64,000 nt of DNA from Trabulsiella odontotermitis (GCF_030053895.1 NZ_CP125781.1:2480001-2544000); one strand, 5' to 3'. Positions 42,209 to 51,832 are shown, counted from the first letter of the stretch. Notes: generated by a model not told the origin, from the sequence alone. Made by a program: numbers and translations.

Positions 42209-42394
42209 ATGCCTATGGACAGCTCCACCGAACAGGACAAACCGAAAGAGAACAGCCCCTATCCCGTTCCCACCGATCGCCGCATCAGCAGCCAGGCGCT
42301 GTTAGGTCAGGAAGGCCGCGTGCTGATCGAACACAACGGCCATGTATACCTGCTTCGTCAGACCCTCGCCGGAAAACTGATCCTGACCAAATAA
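42209..42394 (+). CDS. ydiE: YdiE, HemP-family hemin uptake protein
   Basis: The 61-residue protein has the HemP signature DRRISSQALLGQEGRVLIEH followed by YLLRQTLAGKLILTK. HemP proteins go with haem uptake genes in many bacteria; the molecular role is not settled. The start is uncertain: ATG 42209 is chosen, with ATG 42215 and TTG 42191 as alternatives, and none has a strong ribosome site. The N-terminus is Glu/Pro-rich and variable. The Fur box in front supports a role in iron or haem supply. Confidence 0.82.
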   Translation: MPMDSSTEQDKPKENSPYPVPTDRRISSQALLGQEGRVLIEHNGHVYLLRQTLAGKLILTK

Positions 42395-42398
42395 CCGC

Positions 42399-43841
42399 TT
42401 AGCTGGAACAGCTCACCTCCAGCCGTTTCCCCCAGTCCGGTGGACGGCTGACATAATCATCATCCCTGTCAACAAACGGGTTCCGCAGCGCCTCCTGCAG
42501 ACGCGACAGCTCCTGCATATCGCCGCGTTGTGCCTGTTCAATGGCTCGCTGCGCCAGCCAGTTACGCAATACCATTGCCGGATTAACCCCCTTCATCCAC
42601 CGCTGGCGTTCGTCATCAGCAATCTGTTCCTGCTGAAGACGCTCACGATAGGTCTGGAACCAGCGGTCAAACGCACCACGATCGATAAACTCATCACGCA
42701 GCGGTGACGCCGCACTGCGCTGCTCCGTCTGACTAAGCATCCGGAAGGTTCGGGTAAAATCACTGCCTTCCCGCGCCATTAGTGCAAACAGCGCATTCAG
42801 AAGGTCATTGTCACCCTGCTGCTCAGTATAAAAACCGAGCTTGCTGCGCATCTGCAATCCATATTCGCGAAACAGCGCCAGCTGATAGATGTCCAGCGCC
42901 TCGTTGAGGGCTTCGGCGGTGATGAACGGTGACAGCGTCTGCGCCAGCCGTTGCAGATTCCACAACCCGACAGCCGGCTGATTATCAAAACTGTAACGTC
43001 CCTGATGATCTGAATGGTTACAGATAAAGCCCGGTTGATAGTCATCCAGAAAGCCATACGGGCCATAATCCAGCGTTAGCCCGAGGATCGACATATTGTC
43101 GGTATTCATCACCCCATGCGCAAAACCGACCGTCTGCCAGCGCGCAATCAGGGTTGCCGTTCGCGTGACAACGTCACGAAACCAGATAATATATTTGTCA
43201 CTCTCATTTTCCAGTTGCGGCCAGTGGTGGCGGATCACATAGTCTGCCAGCTGGCGCACCTTTTCCGGTTCCCGGCGGTAGTAAAAGTGCTCAAAGTGAC
43301 CGAATCGCACGTGACTTTCCGCAATCCGCATCAACATCGCGCCCTGTTCCATCGTCTCGCGACGGACAGGCGTATCGCTGGTCACTATCGCCAGCGCACG
43401 CGTCGTGGGAATACCGAGCCCGTGCATGGCTTCAGACGCCAGACTTTCGCGAATTGTAGAACGCAGCACCGCGCGACCATCACCCATACGGGAGTACGGC
43501 GTCAGTCCTGCGCCTTTCAGATGCCAGTCATAACGCTGGCCGTCAGGCAGTTGTTGCTCGCTCAGCAGAATGCCGCGCCCGTCGCCGAGTTGCCCCGCCC
43601 AGACGCCAAACTGATGTCCGCTGTAAACCTGCGCCAACGGTGACATGCCGGGCAGCAACGTTTCGCCCCCCCAGACGCCAGCGCCCTGTTCTGGCTGGAA
43701 CAAAGACGCCTCAACACCCAGCTTTTCAGCCAGCGGCACGTTGTGCCAGATTAGCCGGGCATTCTCTAACGGTGTGGGTTGCAATGCGGTGTAAAATCCC
43801 GGCAGCTCATCGCGCCAGTGAGATGTAAAAGACAGGGTCAT
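42399..43841 (-). CDS. selO: SelO, protein AMPylase (pseudokinase fold)
   Basis: SelO transfers AMP to Ser, Thr or Tyr of target proteins, an activity linked to the response to oxidative stress. The 480-residue protein corresponds to E. coli YdiU. Its motifs include VYSGHQFGVWAGQLGDGRG, HLKGAGLTPYSRMGDGRAVL and HGVMNTDNMS with the metal-binding Asn and Asp; it ends in CSS. The start at 43841 (MTLSFTSHWRDELPGFY) follows the family; the 61 upstream codons lack support. AGGAGGAACC precedes the ATG. Confidence 0.95.
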   Translation of the reverse strand: MTLSFTSHWRDELPGFYTALQPTPLENARLIWHNVPLAEKLGVEASLFQPEQGAGVWGGETLLPGMSPLAQVYSGHQFGVWAGQLGDGRGILLSEQQLPDGQRYDWHLKGAGLTPYSRMGDGRAVLRSTIRESLASEAMHGLGIPTTRALAIVTSDTPVRRETMEQGAMLMRIAESHVRFGHFEHFYYRREPEKVRQLADYVIRHHWPQLENESDKYIIWFRDVVTRTATLIARWQTVGFAHGVMNTDNMSILGLTLDYGPYGFLDDYQPGFICNHSDHQGRYSFDNQPAVGLWNLQRLAQTLSPFITAEALNEALDIYQLALFREYGLQMRSKLGFYTEQQGDNDLLNALFALMAREGSDFTRTFRMLSQTEQRSAASPLRDEFIDRGAFDRWFQTYRERLQQEQIADDERQRWMKGVNPAMVLRNWLAQRAIEQAQRGDMQELSRLQEALRNPFVDRDDDYVSRPPDWGKRLEVSCSS

Positions 43842-43902
43842 GGTTCCTCCTGTCTCTAGTGTAGTGCCTTCTTCGCAGGACAAACACGGGAGGTTTGCAG
43901 GG

Positions 43903-44616
43903 TTATCCCTGTACCAGCGTGGTAATGCGACTCGCGGTAACGGCGGGCCACAACGCCCCTTGCATAGCGCTGAAACCAAACGGTTCCACCCGCCGCCGCG
44001 TCTCTTCGTTGTCAACGCCCGCAATCATCAACGTGGCACAATGCGGCAGTACCTGAGCCACGATAGCGCGCATAAAGGGTTCAAATGAAGAAGACAGTAT
44101 GCGACGCTGAACGAAGGTTTTATCGATAGCAATACGCGAAAAAACGCCAGCAAAAATGGCTTTTGTGGACGCATCGCCCGCGCCAAAATTCGCGAGCACC
44201 AGATTAAACCGCTTTGCGAGTATCATTAATGCATGATGTTCATTCAGCGTATTTAAACCAGGGTAATTTTCATTAATGGTAAATTCGAGAAACGGGAATC
44301 GTTTAACGCTTTCGATTAACGCGGTTTGTGTTAACAACGCCTGCACAATGACCGGGGATATATTTATCCAGGCCAGTAAATGATGTTGAATAAAAAAGAG
44401 CTGGCAGGTTTCCAGCAACGCGAGTTTTTCATTAAATAATGATAACTCTTCATCGGGAGTCATGTACCTGGTGATGAGTTCCGTTGGCGTACGGACACCC
44501 GTGCCCACACCGACAAAGTTGGCAATGATTTCCAGACCGATGAGTTTGTCGGTATTGTTTCTGGCCGGGAGAAATAAACATTCCGGGCGATAGGCGTTAT
44601 CCAGTGAGACAATCAT
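43903..44616 (-). CDS. ydiV: YdiV, degenerate EAL protein, anti-FlhDC factor
   Basis: YdiV binds FlhD and brings FlhDC to the ClpXP protease, so it shuts off flagella in poor nutrients. The 237-residue protein has the EAL fold but lacks the metal and c-di-GMP-binding residues: the EAL stretch is replaced by LIGLEIIANF. It diverges visibly from E. coli YdiV, although the C-terminal TTLVQG and NENYPGLN are conserved. The family role is inferred. Confidence 0.88.
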   Translation of the reverse strand: MIVSLDNAYRPECLFLPARNNTDKLIGLEIIANFVGVGTGVRTPTELITRYMTPDEELSLFNEKLALLETCQLFFIQHHLLAWINISPVIVQALLTQTALIESVKRFPFLEFTINENYPGLNTLNEHHALMILAKRFNLVLANFGAGDASTKAIFAGVFSRIAIDKTFVQRRILSSSFEPFMRAIVAQVLPHCATLMIAGVDNEETRRRVEPFGFSAMQGALWPAVTASRITTLVQG

Positions 44617-44864
44617 TGCATCTGCCCCTCAACAAGGACGATTCCCGGCAACCTGATGTAACGACGAAAGCAACGCGAGCTAATTGATTTTATTATAGAT
44701 AATTTCATCCGTTCCTTTTTAGAATAACGGTATCCCTGAGACAAAACATTTATTATATTGTAATGCATACCTGCATGTTTAGACAATCAACCGTTTTACC
44801 TAATGCAAATCATTGCAAAAGAGAATAGAGCGAAAATGTTATATTAATGTTTTCTACCGATAAC

Positions 44865-44890
44865 AAAAAAGGGACGCAAAGTCCCTTTTC
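44865..44890 (-). terminator. Terminator after nlpC
   Basis: On the minus strand AAAAGGGAC pairs with GTCCCTTTT around TTTGC, followed by further T. It lies directly after the nlpC stop. Confidence 0.85.
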
Positions 44891-44898
44891 TGACATGA

Positions 44899-45363
44899 TC
44901 AAATTCGTCTCGCCTGCCAGAAATTTTTCCGCCAGTAGACGTTATCCAGTGAGGAACGAGTGACGCCCTGACTCGTTGATGCATGAATAAAGGTGTTGTC
45001 GGTATCATAAATGCCGACATGCAAACCATTGGCGCCAGAGCCAGTTTTGAAGAATACCAGATCGCCGGGTAACAGCTGATCTTTGTCTATTTCTGTACCC
45101 ACATTCGCTTGTTGGCGAGTTTCACGCGGCAATTGCATCTCAAATTGATCGCGGAACGTCATGACCACAAATCCGGAGCAATCAACGCCCCGACGGTTCA
45201 TGCCGCCATAGCGATAAGGGGTTCCCCGCCAGTTCTGCAACTGATCATTCAGACCGGCGATGACGGCAATCGAGTCAGAAAGCCGTGGATTAGGCGGTGG
45301 CGCGCGATGGCTGCTGCATCCTGCAAGAATGAATGCCACCAGCAAAATAAACCAGAAACGCAT
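44899..45363 (-). CDS. nlpC: NlpC, NlpC/P60-family lipoprotein
   Basis: The 154-residue lipoprotein has its lipobox LAGC with the lipidated Cys16. The papain-like peptidase triad is visible: Cys62 in VDCSGF, His115 in GLHVGIYD and His127 in FIHAST. The family cleaves peptide stems in peptidoglycan. It lies between ydiV and btuD, as in E. coli. Confidence 0.95.
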   Translation of the reverse strand: MRFWFILLVAFILAGCSSHRAPPPNPRLSDSIAVIAGLNDQLQNWRGTPYRYGGMNRRGVDCSGFVVMTFRDQFEMQLPRETRQQANVGTEIDKDQLLPGDLVFFKTGSGANGLHVGIYDTDNTFIHASTSQGVTRSSLDNVYWRKNFWQARRI

Positions 45364-45415
45364 GTCCGCGGTTCCTCTGTCTTTTATTTTAATAATAATT
45401 TAGCGTGGTTAATGA

Positions 45416-46189
45416 TTAACTGGCAAGAGACCTTTCGTGTGGCAGCGTTGAAATCAGAATCTGATGTCCGGATATATCCAGCCGCTGAAAATACATTTGC
45501 CAGGCCTGATAAAGATGTTCCGGCGTTAATACCTCTTCTTTTTTCCCGCTGGCGATCAGTTTGCCGTCACGCATTAACCAGACGCGATGGGCAGTGCGCA
45601 GCGAATAATTGAGATCGTGACTGCTCATCACCACCGTAATACCCGCCTCGCAAAGCTGATTCAGCAAGCCATCCAGCGCCGCCTGCTGCGCCACATCAAG
45701 GCTGTTCATCGGCTCATCAAGCAGTAAAAGCTGCCCTTGCGGGTTGCCTTCAGGATGGATTTGCAGCATCACCGCCGCCAGACGTACGCGTTGCCATTCG
45801 CCACCGGAAAGCTGGTTGGTCTGGCGCCCCAGTTTTGAGGTCAGCCCCAGCGCATTGGCCATTTTATTCAGCAGAACGCTCTGCGATTTATCGTGCTGAT
45901 GGAGCATCAGATACTGCCAGACCGGAATCGCAAATGGCGGTGTCTGCTGCTGCGTGAGATACGCACGATGGTGCGCCAGTTCGGTTTCGGACCAGCTTAC
46001 GAGATCTCTGCCATTGAAGGCTACCTGGCCTTTGCCTGCACTCAGCCCCGCCATTCGTGTTAACAGCGTGCTTTTCCCTGCACCGTTTGGACCAACGAGA
46101 TGCAGGATCTCCCCACCCTGCACGTCAGCAGAAAACGGCCCAAGGCGAGCCGTTTCCTCGACATGATGCAGCTGCATCAGGAGCGTCAT
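45416..46189 (-). CDS. btuD: BtuD, vitamin B12 importer ATPase
   Basis: BtuD powers B12 import through BtuC across the inner membrane. The 257-residue ATPase has Walker A GPNGAGKST, signature LSGGEWQR and Walker B LLLLDEPMNSLD with SSHDL as switch. Its ATG shares a base with the btuE stop. It is slightly longer at the C-terminus than the E. coli form. Confidence 0.96.
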   Translation of the reverse strand: MTLLMQLHHVEETARLGPFSADVQGGEILHLVGPNGAGKSTLLTRMAGLSAGKGQVAFNGRDLVSWSETELAHHRAYLTQQQTPPFAIPVWQYLMLHQHDKSQSVLLNKMANALGLTSKLGRQTNQLSGGEWQRVRLAAVMLQIHPEGNPQGQLLLLDEPMNSLDVAQQAALDGLLNQLCEAGITVVMSSHDLNYSLRTAHRVWLMRDGKLIASGKKEEVLTPEHLYQAWQMYFQRLDISGHQILISTLPHERSLAS

Positions 46190-46740
46190 TAGTTCGCCAG
46201 CGCCTGTTTGATGGCGTTTGTGACAGTGGGATCGTCCGGGGTCATATCCGGTGAGAAGCGCTGAATCACCTGCCCGTCACGACCCACGAGGAATTTCTCG
46301 AAATTCCACAGGATATCGTCCGGGTAGAGCGGTGTGCGCCCTTTGCTGGCCATACGTTCGTAAAAACCGCTACCTTCCGGGGCAATTGCCACGGGTGCGG
46401 CTTTGACCAGTTTCTGATACAGCGGATGGCGGTGTTCACCGTTGACGTCGCCTTTGCTCAGCATCGGGAACGTCACGCCGTAGGTGGTCGAACAGAAAGT
46501 TTTGATCTCCTCTTCACTGCCTGGCTCCTGACCCATAAACTGATTGCAGGGAAAGCCCAGCACGCTGAATCCCTCTTCCTGCCATTTCTTCTGGATAGCC
46601 TCCAGTTGCTCATACTGCGGCGTTAAGCCACATTTTGATGCGACGTTGACGATCAGCAGAACCTTTCCGCGCCAGGTTTCCAGCGTAGTTTTCTCGCCGT
46701 CGATGGTGGTAACTTCGGTGTTCAGAATATCGTTTTGCAT
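46189..46740 (-). CDS. btuE: BtuE, thiol peroxidase
   Basis: BtuE reduces peroxides using thioredoxin or glutathione; it is not needed for B12 import in spite of its name. The 183-residue glutathione-peroxidase-like protein has a Cys (residue 37, NVASKCGLT) in place of selenocysteine, with FPCNQF and WNFEKFLV around the active site. It lies between btuC and btuD. Confidence 0.96.
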   Translation of the reverse strand: MQNDILNTEVTTIDGEKTTLETWRGKVLLIVNVASKCGLTPQYEQLEAIQKKWQEEGFSVLGFPCNQFMGQEPGSEEEIKTFCSTTYGVTFPMLSKGDVNGEHRHPLYQKLVKAAPVAIAPEGSGFYERMASKGRTPLYPDDILWNFEKFLVGRDGQVIQRFSPDMTPDDPTVTNAIKQALAN

Positions 46741-46763
46741 AGCATCCTCATTGTCTGTGGTTC

Positions 46764-47744
46764 TTAACGACCCGATTTTAAGAGTAACCAGATAAAGACC
46801 GGAGCGCCCAGTGTGGCGGTGACCACGCCGATGGGCAGTTCAGCGGCAGAAAGCGCCAGACGCGCAATCACATCCGCCATCAGTAACGCGCTTCCCCCGG
46901 CCAGTACGCAAGCCGGCAGCAGCACCCGGTGATCAGTCAGGCCGCACAGCCGCAGGATGTGAGGAATGACCAGACCGATAAATCCAATAGCTCCCGCCAG
47001 CGCAACGCTGACGCCTACCAACCAGCCTGTAGCGATGACCAGCAATTTGCGCCACAGCCACAGCGGCAAACCAAGTTGACGCGCGGAGACTTCCCCCAGT
47101 GCCAGTAAATTCAACGGCTGTGATTGGCCGCTGACCCATACCATGACCGGGATCAGCGCAATCATCAACCATAGCTGTTGCCAGTCCACACCGCCAAAGC
47201 CGCCCATCATCCAGTACATTAACTGGCGCAGATCGAAGGAAGTCGAGAAATAGACCGCCCAGGTCATAATGGCGCTGCAGATGATCCCGAGTGCAACCCC
47301 GGCCAGCAACAGGCGGCTGGTTGAGAGATGGCGACGGGCAAAGCGCAGCAAAATAAAGGTGATGAGCAGCGCGCCAGCGATGGCGCACAGGCCCAGTACC
47401 CAGCCAGGCAACAGACCGTGCCCGAGCAGCACAGCGGCAATCAGGCCGACGCCAGCCCCATTGGATACACCCAACAGGCCGGGTTCGGCAAGCGGGTTTT
47501 CAAACAGCGCCTGCATAATGGCGCCGGAAAGCGCCAGCGCCGCCCCGACCAGCAATACCGCCAGCGTACGCGGCAGGCGGATCTGCCAGATAAACAGTTG
47601 CCCTTTCGCGCTGAACCAGTCTGCCGGCGCGATCCACTGATCGCCCGCGCAAAGACTGAGCATCGTCGCAACCGCCAGTATCAGCAGCAACGCGAGAAGC
47701 CAGCGTCGGTTTCGTTGTTGTTGAAGTCGAACCCAGGAGAGCAT
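46764..47744 (-). CDS. btuC: BtuC, vitamin B12 importer permease
   Basis: BtuC is the inner-membrane permease of BtuCDF. The 326-residue protein has ten helices with the FecCD signatures RLPRTLAVLLVGAALALSGA and GAIGFIGLVIPHILRLCG. The ATG at 47744 gives the E. coli length; an ATG nine bases upstream is in frame and equally possible. It heads btuCED. Confidence 0.95.
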   Translation of the reverse strand: MLSWVRLQQQRNRRWLLALLLILAVATMLSLCAGDQWIAPADWFSAKGQLFIWQIRLPRTLAVLLVGAALALSGAIMQALFENPLAEPGLLGVSNGAGVGLIAAVLLGHGLLPGWVLGLCAIAGALLITFILLRFARRHLSTSRLLLAGVALGIICSAIMTWAVYFSTSFDLRQLMYWMMGGFGGVDWQQLWLMIALIPVMVWVSGQSQPLNLLALGEVSARQLGLPLWLWRKLLVIATGWLVGVSVALAGAIGFIGLVIPHILRLCGLTDHRVLLPACVLAGGSALLMADVIARLALSAAELPIGVVTATLGAPVFIWLLLKSGR

Positions 47745-47805
47745 AATTTCCATTAACCAGGCAGCAAGGTGTTTGATTTTACGGTGACTGTCTGCCGCAG
47801 AAAAG

Positions 47806-47831
47806 AAAAAAGGCCGCGAAGCGGCCTTTTT
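47806..47831 (-). terminator. Terminator after ihfA
   Basis: AAAAAGGCCGC and GCGGCCTTTTT form an 11-bp stem around three bases. The minus strand then has a run of T. Confidence 0.85.
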
Positions 47832-47843
47832 AGTTAGTTCAGA

Positions 47844-48143
47844 TCACTCTGCCTTGGGCGAAGCGTTTTCGACTCGGCTCTTTAACTTCTGTCCGGGTCT
47901 GAAGGTCACCACACGCCGGGCTGTAATGGGAATATCTTCGCCCGTCTTCGGGTTGCGCCCCGGGCGTTGATTTTTATCACGCAAGTCAAAGTTACCAAAA
48001 CCGGAGAGTTTCACCTGCTCACCATTTTCCAGAGCACGACGAATCTCTTCGAAAAACAGCTCTACCAGTTCTTTGGCATCCCGCTTGCTAAGCCCAAGCT
48101 TATCAAACAGATATTCTGACATTTCAGCTTTTGTAAGCGCCAT
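47844..48143 (-). CDS. ihfA: IHF alpha subunit
   Basis: IhfA pairs with IhfB to bend DNA in replication, recombination and transcription. The 99-residue protein starts MALTKAEMSEYLFDKLGLSK and has the DNA-intercalating arm FRPGQKLKSRVE region with the PGRNPKTGE loop. The ATG lies four bases after the pheT stop, so it is the last gene of pheMSTihfA. Confidence 0.97.
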   Translation of the reverse strand: MALTKAEMSEYLFDKLGLSKRDAKELVELFFEEIRRALENGEQVKLSGFGNFDLRDKNQRPGRNPKTGEDIPITARRVVTFRPGQKLKSRVENASPKAE

Positions 48144-48147
48144 AGGT

Positions 48148-50535
48148 TCAATCCCTCAATGATGCCTGGAATCGCTCTTTTAATGCCTCTACACATCTGG
48201 CAACGGTAGCGGCAATCTCCTCTTCTTCGAGTGTACGGCTGGTATCCTGAAGGATCAGGCTGATAGCAAGGCTCTTATAACCCTCCGCTACACCCTTACC
48301 ACGGTACACGTCAAATAAGTTTACGCCAACTACCTGATTTGCGCCAACTTTCTTACACTCGGTGAGAATATCCGCTGCCGCAACGTTTTCAGCGACCACA
48401 ACAGCGATGTCGCGACGGTTCGCCGGGAAGCGAGAAATCTCCTGAGCCTGAGGCACCACGCGGTCTGCGAGCTTGTTCCACTCCAGTTCGAACACCAGAG
48501 TGCGACCGTTCAGATCCAGTTTACGTTCGAGTTCCGGATGAACAACCCCAATGAAACCAATACGTTCGCCTTTCAGATAAATCGCCGCAGACTGTCCCGG
48601 ATGCAGTGCCGGATTGGCTTCCGCTTTGAACTGAACGTCAGCCAGTTTACCGGTCAAATCCAGCACGGATTCGAGATCGCCTTTTACATCATAGAAATCA
48701 ACGGTCTCTTTTGCCAGGTTCCAGTGCTCTTCATAACGGTTGCCACAAATCACCCCCGCCAGCATCACATCCTGACGAATGCCGAGGTTTGCCTGGGTAT
48801 CCGGTACAAAACGCAGGCCAGTTTCGAAGATACGCACACGGCTCTGCTGGCGGTTCTGGTTATAGACCACGGTGCCCAGCAGGCCGGTCCACAGCGACAG
48901 GCGCATGGCGGACATTTCGCTGGAGATAGGGCTTGGCAGGATCAGCGCCTCTTCACCCGGGTGGATCAACTGCTGAATTTTCGGGTCAACGAAGCTGTAG
49001 GTGATCACTTCCTGGTAGCCTTTATCGTTCAGCAACGTTTTCACGCGCTTGAGCGACAAATTCGCTTCTTTGTGGCTTCCCATGATCAAACCAGCCTGAA
49101 CCGGCTCATCCGGGATATTGTTGTAGCCGTAAATACGCGCCACTTCTTCCACCAGATCTTCTTCGATTGAAATATCGAAGCGCCAGCTCGGCGCCACCGC
49201 CTGCCACTGGTCCTGGCCTTCGGTCACGTCGCAGCCCAGACGGCGCAGGATATCGCTAACCTGCGCATCGGCAATATGATGGCCGATAAGGCGATCCAGT
49301 TTGCTGCGACGCAGCAGGATAGTCGCTGGTTTCGGCAGTGTGGCAGCATCGGTAACATCAATTACCGGACCCGCTTCGCCGCCGCAAATGTCGATCAGCA
49401 GACGGGTGGCGCGCTCCATTGCTTTGTATTGTAGCGCCGGATCAACGCCACGCTCATAGCGATGAGACGCATCGGTGTGCAGGCCATGACGGCGCGCGCG
49501 ACCGGTGATCGACAGCGGGCTGAAGAACGCACATTCCAGCAGGACGTTCTGCGTGTCGCCGTTTACGCCGGAATGTTCGCCGCCAAAGATGCCGCCCATC
49601 GCCAGCGCTTTACCGTGATCGGCAATCACCAGCGTGTCGGTATCCAGTTTTGCTTCGCTGCCATCCAGCAGTACCAGGGTTTCGCCCGGCTTCGCCATAC
49701 GCACTACGATCCCGCCGTCGATACGGTCACGGTCGAAGGCGTGCATCGGCTGGCCCAGTTCAAGCAGTACATAGTTCGTGACATCAACCACCGCATCAAT
49801 GGAACGAATACCGCAGCGACGCAGCTTTTCTTTCATCCACAGCGGTGTTGGCGCTTTAACGTTGATACCTTTGACGACACGGCCCAGATAGCGCGGGCAG
49901 GCATCGGTCGCTTCTACCCTGATGGGCAGCGTATCGCTGATGGTTGCCGCTACCGGCGCCATTTCCGGTTCAACCAGCGGTTGCTGGTTCAGTACCGCGA
50001 CGTCACGGGCGACACCGATAATGCCGAGGCAGTCTGCACGGTTCGGCGTCACGCTGATTTCGATGGTGGTATCGTTGAGCTTCAGGTATTCGCGAATATC
50101 GATGCCAATCGGCGCATCTGCCGGCAGTTCGATAATGCCGCTGTGATCGTCGGAAATCCCCAGTTCGGAGAAGGAGCACAGCATCCCTTCAGACGGTTCA
50201 CCCCGCAGTTTCGCGGCTTTGATTTTAAAATCGCCCGGCAGTACGGCACCGATGGTCGCCACCGCCACTTTCAGCCCCTGACGGCAATTTGGCGCACCGC
50301 AGACGATGTCCAGCAGGCGTTCGCCGCCGACGTTTACTTTCGTCACGCGCAGTTTGTCAGCGTTCGGATGCTGGCCGCACTCAACCACTTCACCCACCAC
50401 CACGCCGTTAAATGCGCCCGCGACCGGCTCAACGCCATCTACTTCCAGACCCGCCATGGTGATCTGGTCGGAGAGTGCGACGCTGTCGATGGCCGGATTG
50501 ACCCATTCGCGTAACCACAGTTCACTGAATTTCAT
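48148..50535 (-). CDS. pheT: Phenylalanyl-tRNA synthetase beta subunit
   Basis: PheT is the large subunit of the heterotetrameric enzyme and contains the editing site. The 795-residue protein starts MKFSELWLREWVNPAIDSVA and has an N-terminal tRNA-binding (EMAP) domain near 40-150, the B3/B4 editing domains, B5, and a C-terminal ferredoxin-like anticodon-binding domain (SRFPANRRDIAVVV). It follows pheS by 15 bases. Confidence 0.97.
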   Translation of the reverse strand: MKFSELWLREWVNPAIDSVALSDQITMAGLEVDGVEPVAGAFNGVVVGEVVECGQHPNADKLRVTKVNVGGERLLDIVCGAPNCRQGLKVAVATIGAVLPGDFKIKAAKLRGEPSEGMLCSFSELGISDDHSGIIELPADAPIGIDIREYLKLNDTTIEISVTPNRADCLGIIGVARDVAVLNQQPLVEPEMAPVAATISDTLPIRVEATDACPRYLGRVVKGINVKAPTPLWMKEKLRRCGIRSIDAVVDVTNYVLLELGQPMHAFDRDRIDGGIVVRMAKPGETLVLLDGSEAKLDTDTLVIADHGKALAMGGIFGGEHSGVNGDTQNVLLECAFFSPLSITGRARRHGLHTDASHRYERGVDPALQYKAMERATRLLIDICGGEAGPVIDVTDAATLPKPATILLRRSKLDRLIGHHIADAQVSDILRRLGCDVTEGQDQWQAVAPSWRFDISIEEDLVEEVARIYGYNNIPDEPVQAGLIMGSHKEANLSLKRVKTLLNDKGYQEVITYSFVDPKIQQLIHPGEEALILPSPISSEMSAMRLSLWTGLLGTVVYNQNRQQSRVRIFETGLRFVPDTQANLGIRQDVMLAGVICGNRYEEHWNLAKETVDFYDVKGDLESVLDLTGKLADVQFKAEANPALHPGQSAAIYLKGERIGFIGVVHPELERKLDLNGRTLVFELEWNKLADRVVPQAQEISRFPANRRDIAVVVAENVAAADILTECKKVGANQVVGVNLFDVYRGKGVAEGYKSLAISLILQDTSRTLEEEEIAATVARCVEALKERFQASLRD

Positions 50536-50550
50536 TGTTATATCCTGCCC

Positions 50551-51534
50551 TTATTTAAACTGTTTGAGGAAACGCAGATCGTTTTCGAAGAATGCACGTA
50601 AGTCGGTGACACCGTAACGCAACATGGTCAGGCGCTCCATGCCCATCCCGAAGGCGAAACCGGAGTAAATTTCCGGATCGATACCGACGTTACGCAGTAC
50701 GTTCGGATGCACCATGCCGCAACCCAGCACTTCCAGCCATTTGCCATTTTTACCCATCACATCAACTTCGGCAGACGGTTCGGTGAAAGGGAAATAAGAC
50801 GGACGGAAACGAATCTGCAAATCTTCTTCAAAGAAGTTACGCAGGAAGTCGTGCAGCGTGCCTTTCAGGTTGGTAAAGCTGATGTTCTTATCAACGATCA
50901 GCCCTTCCATCTGATGGAACATCGGGGTGTGCGTCTGATCGTAGTCGTTACGATAGACGCGGCCCGGCGCGATGATGCGAATAGGCGGTTGCTGGTGTTC
51001 CATGGTGCGGATCTGCACGCCAGAGGTCTGGGTACGCAGCAGACGCGTCGCGTCAAACCAGAAAGTATCGTGGTCGGCGCGGGCCGGATGGTGGCCAGGA
51101 ATGTTCAGCGCATCGAAATTATGGTAATCGTCTTCGATTTCCGGGCCAGTCGCGACGGTAAAACCGAGCTCGCCGAAGAAACTTTCAATACGGTCAATAG
51201 TACGGGTGACCGGGTGCAGGCCCCCGTTTTCAATACGGCGGCCCGGCAGCGAAACGTCGATCGTTTCTGCAGCCAGACGGGCATTCAGCGCAGCGCCTTC
51301 CAGATCCGCTTTACGCGCGTTCAGCGCCTGCTGAACCTGCTCTTTCGCTTCGTTGATGACCGCACCTGCCGCTGGACGTTCCTCAGGCGGCAGTTCGCGC
51401 AGGGTTGTCATCTGGAGGGTCAGATGCCCTTTCTTGCCCAGATATTCGACGCGTACGTTATCTAACGCGGCAACATCTGAAGCCTGATTAATGGCTGCCT
51501 TCGCACTGGCAACCAGCTCTGCGAGATGTGACAT
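50551..51534 (-). CDS. pheS: Phenylalanyl-tRNA synthetase alpha subunit
   Basis: PheS is the catalytic subunit. The 327-residue protein has an N-terminal coiled coil and the class II core: motif 1 region near HPVTRTIDRIESFF, motif 2 in FRPSYFPFTEPS-like sequence and motif 3 in GFAFGMGMERLTML. It lies after the pheM leader and attenuator. Confidence 0.97.
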   Translation of the reverse strand: MSHLAELVASAKAAINQASDVAALDNVRVEYLGKKGHLTLQMTTLRELPPEERPAAGAVINEAKEQVQQALNARKADLEGAALNARLAAETIDVSLPGRRIENGGLHPVTRTIDRIESFFGELGFTVATGPEIEDDYHNFDALNIPGHHPARADHDTFWFDATRLLRTQTSGVQIRTMEHQQPPIRIIAPGRVYRNDYDQTHTPMFHQMEGLIVDKNISFTNLKGTLHDFLRNFFEEDLQIRFRPSYFPFTEPSAEVDVMGKNGKWLEVLGCGMVHPNVLRNVGIDPEIYSGFAFGMGMERLTMLRYGVTDLRAFFENDLRFLKQFK

Positions 51535-51597
51535 GGGTTTCCTCGTTGTGTCGGTGCAGACACCGTCTATGGTAATTATTTCGCTCTATCCAAAAGC

Positions 51598-51623
51598 AAA
51601 AAAGCCTCCATAGTGGAGGCTTT
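51598..51623 (-). terminator. pheST attenuator
   Basis: On the minus strand AAAGCCTCCA and TGGAGGCTTT form a 10-bp hairpin followed by T. It lies between pheM and pheS and is the attenuator controlled by translation of the Phe-rich leader. Confidence 0.88.
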
Positions 51624-51669
51624 CTGGCGCTGTTTTTCGTTTCTTCTTTCACGCGCTAGCCCCCTGGAT

Positions 51670-51714
51670 TCAGGTGCTAAAGTAAAAAAAGAAGCGGAAA
51701 ATAGCAGCATTCAT
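51670..51714 (-). CDS. pheM: PheM, phenylalanine leader peptide
   Basis: The 14-residue peptide is [14 protein letters not shown], with five Phe codons. Shortage of charged tRNA-Phe stalls the ribosome here and favours the antiterminator, so pheST is expressed. It is identical to the E. coli leader as I recall it. Confidence 0.95.
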
Positions 51715-51796
51715 GCTTGCGTTACCTTAGTGGTAATGGGGTAAACCTTATTGAAAAGTCTTACCAGTCAAATGTCAATGGGCTATGCCGTTGAAA

Positions 51797-51824
51797 TGAA
51801 AAGAGGGAGACAAGCTCCCTCTTT
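51797..51824 (-). terminator. Terminator after rplT
   Basis: AAAGAGGGAG and CTCCCTCTTT pair around ACAAG, with T on the minus side. It lies nine bases after the rplT stop. Confidence 0.8.
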
Positions 51825-51832
51825 CAACTGGC

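Noticed and set aside
49462..50514. 350-residue open frame antisense to pheT
   Set aside because: It lies wholly inside pheT on the other strand, has no ribosome site, and its composition is that of a mirror frame of a GC-rich gene.
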